NCBI GenBank assembly: GCA_028286165.1
Contig: JAPYMU010000023.1
Coordinates: 1 to 8,464, forward strand
From: Spongiicolonus versatilis
GTDB taxonomy: Bacteria > Pseudomonadota > Gammaproteobacteria > Arenicellales > Spongiicolonaceae
DNA length: 8,464 nt
Direction of reading: 5' to 3'
The notes under the pieces are model-generated. The model saw only the letters and a list, made by a program, of their open reading frames with translations. It was not told where the DNA came from and searched no databases. The translations under genes were made by a program, and so were the position numbers. This document shows, in pieces, positions 4,699-8,464 of the stretch (position 1 is its first letter; each line of letters begins with the position of its first letter).

Positions 4699-6135
4699 AT
4701 GATTGCCGCCAACCTGCTGCTCGCTTTGTGCCTCGCCATCGCGCCGCCGGTTGCGGCCGACCAATTCGGCCTGCCCGACCTTGGCAGCCCGTCATCCGGC
4801 GTCCTTTCCGAGGTGGAGGAGCGCAACATCGGCCGCGAGTTCATGCGCCAGGCGCGCGGCAGTTTAAGTTATGTGGACGACCTTGAAGTCAACGACTACA
4901 TCAACCGCCTCGGCCGCAAATTGGTCAAGGAAAGCGCCATGGCCGACAAGACGTTTTATTTTTACGTGGTGCGCGACCCGACGCTGAATGCGTTTGCGGT
5001 GCCCGGCGGCCATGTCACGGTGCATACCGGCCTGATTGAGGAAACCGCCACCGAAAGCGAGTTGGCCGGTGTTCTTGCGCATGAGATCGCCCACATCACC
5101 CAGCACCATCTGGCGCGCCTGATCGAGAGCGGCAAAGGCCAGACCGCGGTCTCCATCGCCGCCATCATGGGCGCGGTGCTGCTGGGCGGCGCCGCCGGCG
5201 CCTCGGCATTTCTCGGCGCCAACGCCGGGATTTTGCAGCAGCGTTTGCGCTACCGCCGCGACTTTGAAAAAGAAGCCGACGCGCGCGGCATTCGCATTTT
5301 GTTCCAGGCCGGCTACGACCCGCTGGGCATGAGCAGTTTTTTTGAACGCCTGCACAAGCGCAGCCGGCTTGAGGGCGAGCAGTTGCCGGAATACCTGCGC
5401 ACCCACCCGCTGACACTGAAGCGCGTGGCCGAAACGCGCGTCCGCGCCGGCGACTACCCGAAAATTAAAGTGGAATCCAGCGGCGAATTCTTCCGCGTCA
5501 AGGCGCGCATCGCCGCGCTGTACAAACGCCAGCCGGAACGCACCGCCGAACAATTCAAACTGCACCTCGCCAAAGCGCGCAACCCCAAACAGGCCGCCGC
5601 GCTGCGCTACGGCTACGCCCTCACCCTGAACGCGCTCGGCAGACTGGACGAGGCCGCGCGCGAGACTGATGCGCTGCTGGCCGCCGATGCCGGTGAGGCG
5701 GCGTTTTACAACCTGCGCGGCGAAGTGGAAATTCAACGCGGCAACAACCGCCAGGCCCTCAAATTTTTTGAGCGCGGATTAAAACAATCGCGCAACAAAG
5801 AATTGTTGCGGCTGCAATTCGCCAGCGCCCTGGTGCGCACCGGCAGTGCCGCGCGCGCCGAAAAACTTTTGCGCGCCGATGCCGCCGCGCGCCCCGATGC
5901 GGTGGAGTTGCAGCGCATTTACTCGCGCGCCGCCGGCCGCAGCGGCCGGCTGGCGGCGTCATTTCAGGCGCTCGGCGAATTTCACTACCACACTTTCGCC
6001 TACCACAAATCCCTCGCCGCTTTTCATGAGGCGTTGAAGCACGCCGCCGACGATTATTATCTGGCATCGGTCATCAAGGCGCGCATTGAAGGCATTGGAA
6101 AAGAACTGGGCCTGCCGGAAAAAAAGAAAAATTAA
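4699..6135 (+). CDS. bepA: BepA-type periplasmic M48 metalloprotease with TPR tail
   Basis: BepA (YfgC) is a periplasmic zinc protease and chaperone that assists LptD assembly and degrades stalled outer-membrane proteins. The 478-residue product (E. coli 487) starts with a signal peptide (MIAANLLLALCLAIAPPVAA, likely cleaved after A20) whose n-region lacks Lys/Arg. The zinc site is HEIAH (H128, E129, H132) with third ligand E192 in EKEADARG. A His in THPLT (H236) corresponds to the His switch of E. coli BepA. A Gly/Ala-rich hydrophobic segment (about 153-175) lies between, and TPR-like helices fill about residues 290-470. The start at 4699 puts the signal peptide at the N-terminus; an in-frame ATG at 4657 would add 14 Arg-rich residues and cannot be excluded. 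It is divergent from tusD, and putA follows 10 bases after its stop. Confidence 0.9.
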   Translation: MIAANLLLALCLAIAPPVAADQFGLPDLGSPSSGVLSEVEERNIGREFMRQARGSLSYVDDLEVNDYINRLGRKLVKESAMADKTFYFYVVRDPTLNAFAVPGGHVTVHTGLIEETATESELAGVLAHEIAHITQHHLARLIESGKGQTAVSIAAIMGAVLLGGAAGASAFLGANAGILQQRLRYRRDFEKEADARGIRILFQAGYDPLGMSSFFERLHKRSRLEGEQLPEYLRTHPLTLKRVAETRVRAGDYPKIKVESSGEFFRVKARIAALYKRQPERTAEQFKLHLAKARNPKQAAALRYGYALTLNALGRLDEAARETDALLAADAGEAAFYNLRGEVEIQRGNNRQALKFFERGLKQSRNKELLRLQFASALVRTGSAARAEKLLRADAAARPDAVELQRIYSRAAGRSGRLAASFQALGEFHYHTFAYHKSLAAFHEALKHAADDYYLASVIKARIEGIGKELGLPEKKKN

Positions 6136-6145
6136 CCTCCGCGCA

Positions 6146-7501
6146 ATGCAGCAACGCGCCCGCACCGGTGAAATGGAACAGGCCTGGGCGCGCCTGTGCG
6201 CCGACCACCGCGCCGATGAAACAGCGTGCGTGAAAAAACTTCTTGCCGACGGTGACGGCGGCGACGGCGGTGACGGTGAGCGTCACCGCACCGCCGAACT
6301 CGCGCGCAAACTTGTGCTGCAAGTGCGCGGCGACAGCGCCGGGCATGGCGGCGTGGACGCTTTTCTGCATGAATACGGATTGTCCACCGACGAGGGCGTG
6401 GTTTTAATGTGCCTGGCCGAGGCGCTGCTGCGCGTTCCCGACGCCGCCACCGCCGACCAATTAATCCGCGACAAACTCGCCGCCGCCGACTGGCAAAGCC
6501 ATCTCGGCCACAGCGACTCGCTTTTGGTCAACGCCGCCACCTGGGCGCTGCTGCTCACCGGCCGCATGGTGGCGCCGGCCGGGTTCACCGCGCTCAGCGC
6601 GCAGCGCATGGTGACCGCGCTGGCCGGCCGCATCGGCGAGCCGCTGGTGCGCCGCGCCGTCACCCGCGCCATGCGCATTCTCGGCCGCCAGTTTGTCATG
6701 GGCCGCACCATCGCCGAAGCCCTGGCCCACGCCCGCGCCGATGAGGCGGACGGCCGCCGCCACTCCTACGACATGCTCGGCGAAGCCGCCCTCACCGCCG
6801 ATGACGCCGCGCGCTACCTTGACGCCTACCACGCCGCCATCGCCGCCATCGGGGCCGGGAATGGTGGCGGCGACGTTAAAAATGGTGACTCCAACGTTGA
6901 AGACGGTGACGTCGACCCCGTCCTCCGCAACTCCGGCATCTCGGTCAAACTCTCCGCGCTGCATCCGCGTTACGAACCGGCGCAGGAGGCGCGCGTGCTG
7001 GCCGAGTTGACGCCGCGGCTGCTGGGCCTGGCGGTTGCGGCGCGCGACTTTAACATCGGGCTGACGGTGGACGCCGAAGAGGCGGCGCGCCTGCTGCCGT
7101 CGCTTGCGGTGCTGGAACAGTTGTCGGCCCACCCGGCATTGCGCGGCTGGAACGGCTTGGGATTCGCCGTGCAGGCCTACCAGAAGCGCGCGCCGGCGGT
7201 GCTGCGGTATTTAACCGCGCTGGCGCGCCGCGACCGCCGGCGTTTTGCATTGCGCCTGGTGAAGGGCGCGTACTGGGACACCGAAATCAAGCGCGCGCAG
7301 GAGGACGGCGTGGACGGTTACCCGGTATTCACGCGCAAGTCGCACACCGATGTTTCCTACCTGCATTGCGCGCGTTATCACTTCTTTTGTCAACCGCATC
7401 GTCGACCGCACATCGCCGGTGGAGGAAATCATCGCCGACCCGGCGCAAAAAACTTTAAGCGCACAATGCACACCGCACCCGCGCATCCCGCAGCCACGTG
7501 A
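6146..7501 (+). CDS. putA: PutA, proline dehydrogenase part, broken near its end by a deletion/frameshift
   Basis: PutA oxidises proline to pyrroline-5-carboxylate with FAD, then to glutamate with NAD+. This ORF (451 residues) lacks the N-terminal ribbon-helix-helix DNA-binding domain of E. coli PutA and starts near the dehydrogenase arm, as in bifunctional PutAs. Clear signatures are GVVLMCLAEALLRVPDAAT, DWQSHLGHSDSLLVNAATW, YDMLGEAALTADDA, GISVKLSALHPRYE, VDAEE (D309, E. coli D370), GFAVQAYQKR and LVKGAYWDTEIKRAQ (K373, E. coli K434). Homology stops at SYLHCAR (R410); the last 41 residues are out of frame. The missing part would hold the FAD-contacting HN and HGMGE segments and the proline-binding RRLLENG. 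The ATG at 6146 (no Shine-Dalgarno) is a guess; ATG 6173, preceded by GGTGA, is an alternative. Likely cotranscribed with bepA. As written it should not oxidise proline. Confidence 0.85.
   Translation: MQQRARTGEMEQAWARLCADHRADETACVKKLLADGDGGDGGDGERHRTAELARKLVLQVRGDSAGHGGVDAFLHEYGLSTDEGVVLMCLAEALLRVPDAATADQLIRDKLAAADWQSHLGHSDSLLVNAATWALLLTGRMVAPAGFTALSAQRMVTALAGRIGEPLVRRAVTRAMRILGRQFVMGRTIAEALAHARADEADGRRHSYDMLGEAALTADDAARYLDAYHAAIAAIGAGNGGGDVKNGDSNVEDGDVDPVLRNSGISVKLSALHPRYEPAQEARVLAELTPRLLGLAVAARDFNIGLTVDAEEAARLLPSLAVLEQLSAHPALRGWNGLGFAVQAYQKRAPAVLRYLTALARRDRRRFALRLVKGAYWDTEIKRAQEDGVDGYPVFTRKSHTDVSYLHCARYHFFCQPHRRPHIAGGGNHRRPGAKNFKRTMHTAPAHPAAT
6248..6280 (+). repeat. Degenerate 9-bp GAC-GGC-GGT repeats in putA
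   Basis: Codons for Asp and Gly alternate here as DGDGGDGGDGE, built from near-copies of GACGGCGGT. They form a small low-complexity insertion between the first two helices of the PutA arm domain. The unit length keeps the frame. Confidence 0.65.
6872..6913 (+). repeat. Degenerate 21-bp tandem repeat in putA
   Basis: Two 21-base units (6872-6892 and 6893-6913) are identical at 15 of 21 positions and encode the seven-residue units DVKNGDS and NVEDGDV. They account for most of a roughly 15-residue Asp/Gly/Asn-rich insertion relative to E. coli PutA, placed between AIG and GISVKLSALHPRY. The insertion probably sits in a surface loop. Confidence 0.6.
7376..7384 (+). other. Deletion/frameshift junction in putA
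   Basis: PutA homology runs in one frame to SYLHCAR (ending 7375, possibly Tyr at 7378). It resumes at ACT 7380 in another frame with TSFVNRIVDR, which in E. coli PutA lies about 93 residues further on. If this is a single deletion, its length must be 2 modulo 3, about 278-281 bases. No long direct repeat is visible at the junction. Confidence 0.8.
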
Positions 7502-8464
7502 TTTGTTCCGCCCCGAGCGCGCCAACTCGGCCGGCGTCGACCTGGATGACCCGGCCGCCGCCGCACCGCTGCTGGCGGCCATCGCCGAACACGCAGCAGC
7601 GCAGCGCACCGCCGCACCGCTCACCACCGCCAAAGTCCACGGCCGCCCGGCGCGGGATTGTTACGCCCCCCTTAACAGCAAACGCGCCATCGGCCGCGTC
7701 ACCGATGCCGCCCCGGCCGATTGTGAACCCGCCCTCGCCGCCGCCGCCGAGGCCGCCGAGGCCTGGGAAGCGCAGTCCGCCGATCGCCGCGCCGCATGCC
7801 TGGACCGCGCCGCCGATTTGCTGGAGGAAAACCGCGCCGAGTTGATGGCGCTGCTCGGCGTGGAAGCCGGCAGGACGGTCGCCGACGCGCTCAGCGAGGT
7901 GCGCGAGGCGGTGGACTTCTGCCGCTACTACGCGGCCTGCGGGCGCCGGTTGTTTGGCGGCGGCGGTGATTTGCCGGGCCCCACCGGTGAGAGCAACCGT
8001 TTGCAGTTGCACGGGCGCGGCGTGTTCGCCTGCATCAGCCCGTGGAATTTTCCGCTGGCCATTTTCACCGGCCAAGTCGGCGCCGCGCTGATGGCCGGCA
8101 ACGCGGTGGTTGCAAAACCCGCCGAACAGGCGCCGCTTGTCGCGCATTTTGCAACCCAACTGCTGCACCGCGCCGGGGTGCCGCGCGAAGTTCTGCACTT
8201 GCTGCCCGGCGGCGGCGACGTCGGCGCCGCGTTGGTCGCCGACCGCCGCACCGACGGCATCGCCTTCACCGGCGGCACCGCAACCGCCGATGCAATCCGC
8301 CGCTCGCTGGCCGGGCGCGGCGGCCGCTTCGTCCCGCTCATCGCCGAAAGCGGCGGACTGAACGCGATGATTGCCGACTCGTCGGCGCTGCCCGAACAAC
8401 TGGTGAGCGACGTCGTCACCTCGGCGTTCCAAAGCGCCGGCCAAAGATGCTCGGCGCTGCGCGT
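7380..8464 (+). pseudogene. putA: PutA, P5C dehydrogenase part, displaced into another frame and cut by the window edge
   Basis: An open frame of 361 codons without a stop continues PutA after the junction and runs off the right edge. It starts with TSFVNRIVDRTSPVEEIIADP and RIPQPRDLF, the PRODH-P5CDH linker. The aldehyde dehydrogenase fold follows: ALSEVREAVDFCRYY, CISPWNFPLAIFTGQ (8031-8075), KPAEQAPL, FTGGTATADAI, the general-base Glu in LIAESGGLNAMI (8346-8348), and GQRCSALR with the catalytic Cys at 8448-8450. P5CDH would oxidise glutamate semialdehyde to glutamate. The usual FTGSTEVA motif reads FTGGTATA here, an unremarkable drift. There is no good own start; the nearest in-frame GTG is at 7419 without a ribosome site, so translation depends on repairing the junction. 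All visible catalytic residues are intact, so the break is recent or artefactual. Confidence 0.85.

Noticed and set aside
7380..7501. Programmed frameshift as explanation for the putA frame change
   Set aside because: A frameshift alone would not remove the roughly 93 residues that are absent, and there is no slippery heptamer at the junction.
7455..8444. 329-residue antisense ORF opposite the P5CDH part of putA
   Set aside because: The plus strand has unmistakable aldehyde dehydrogenase motifs over the whole stretch; the antisense frame is open only because of GC-biased codon positions and has no recognisable domain.

Overview
The window is GC-rich chromosomal DNA that reads as an ordinary core-genome stretch of a gammaproteobacterium. 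The grounds are a divergent rluC / rne pair, an RNase E whose catalytic residues fall at the same numbers as in E. coli, a full TusBCDE sulfur-relay set, a BepA-type M48 peptidase with TPR tail, and a bifunctional PutA. The species cannot be named from this sequence. I see no phage, transposon, CRISPR, toxin or secretion genes and no sign of an accessory island.

Layout from left to right. The 5' part of rluC runs leftward off the window edge (1-226). A 434-base divergent region follows; it holds a good extended -10 promoter and a long, structured leader for rne (661-2904). After rne there is a strong stem-loop, then a near-consensus promoter driving a tRNA-Lys(UUU) gene (3170-3245). Seven bases past the tRNA, and convergent with it, lies the leftward operon tusD-tusC-tusB-tusE (4650 down to 3253), with start/stop overlaps at two of its three junctions. 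Only 48 bases separate tusD from the divergent bepA (4699-6135), and putA begins about 10 bases after bepA and runs off the right edge.

The genes form two themes. RluC, RNase E, tRNA-Lys and TusBCDE all concern RNA modification or processing; the Tus relay supplies sulfur for the 2-thiouridine at position 34 of tRNA-Lys(UUU), so a pathway and one of its substrates sit side by side. BepA (outer-membrane protein quality control) and PutA (proline to glutamate) probably share a transcript but have no known functional link.

The main anomaly is in putA. About 93 codons present in E. coli PutA, including the proline-binding arginines of the dehydrogenase, are missing at about position 7379, and the reading frame changes there. 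As written, the gene is broken. A second pattern is that rluC, tusD and bepA each have a -10-like hexamer exactly six bases before the ATG, suggesting leaderless transcripts. I did not find a convincing undescribed system.
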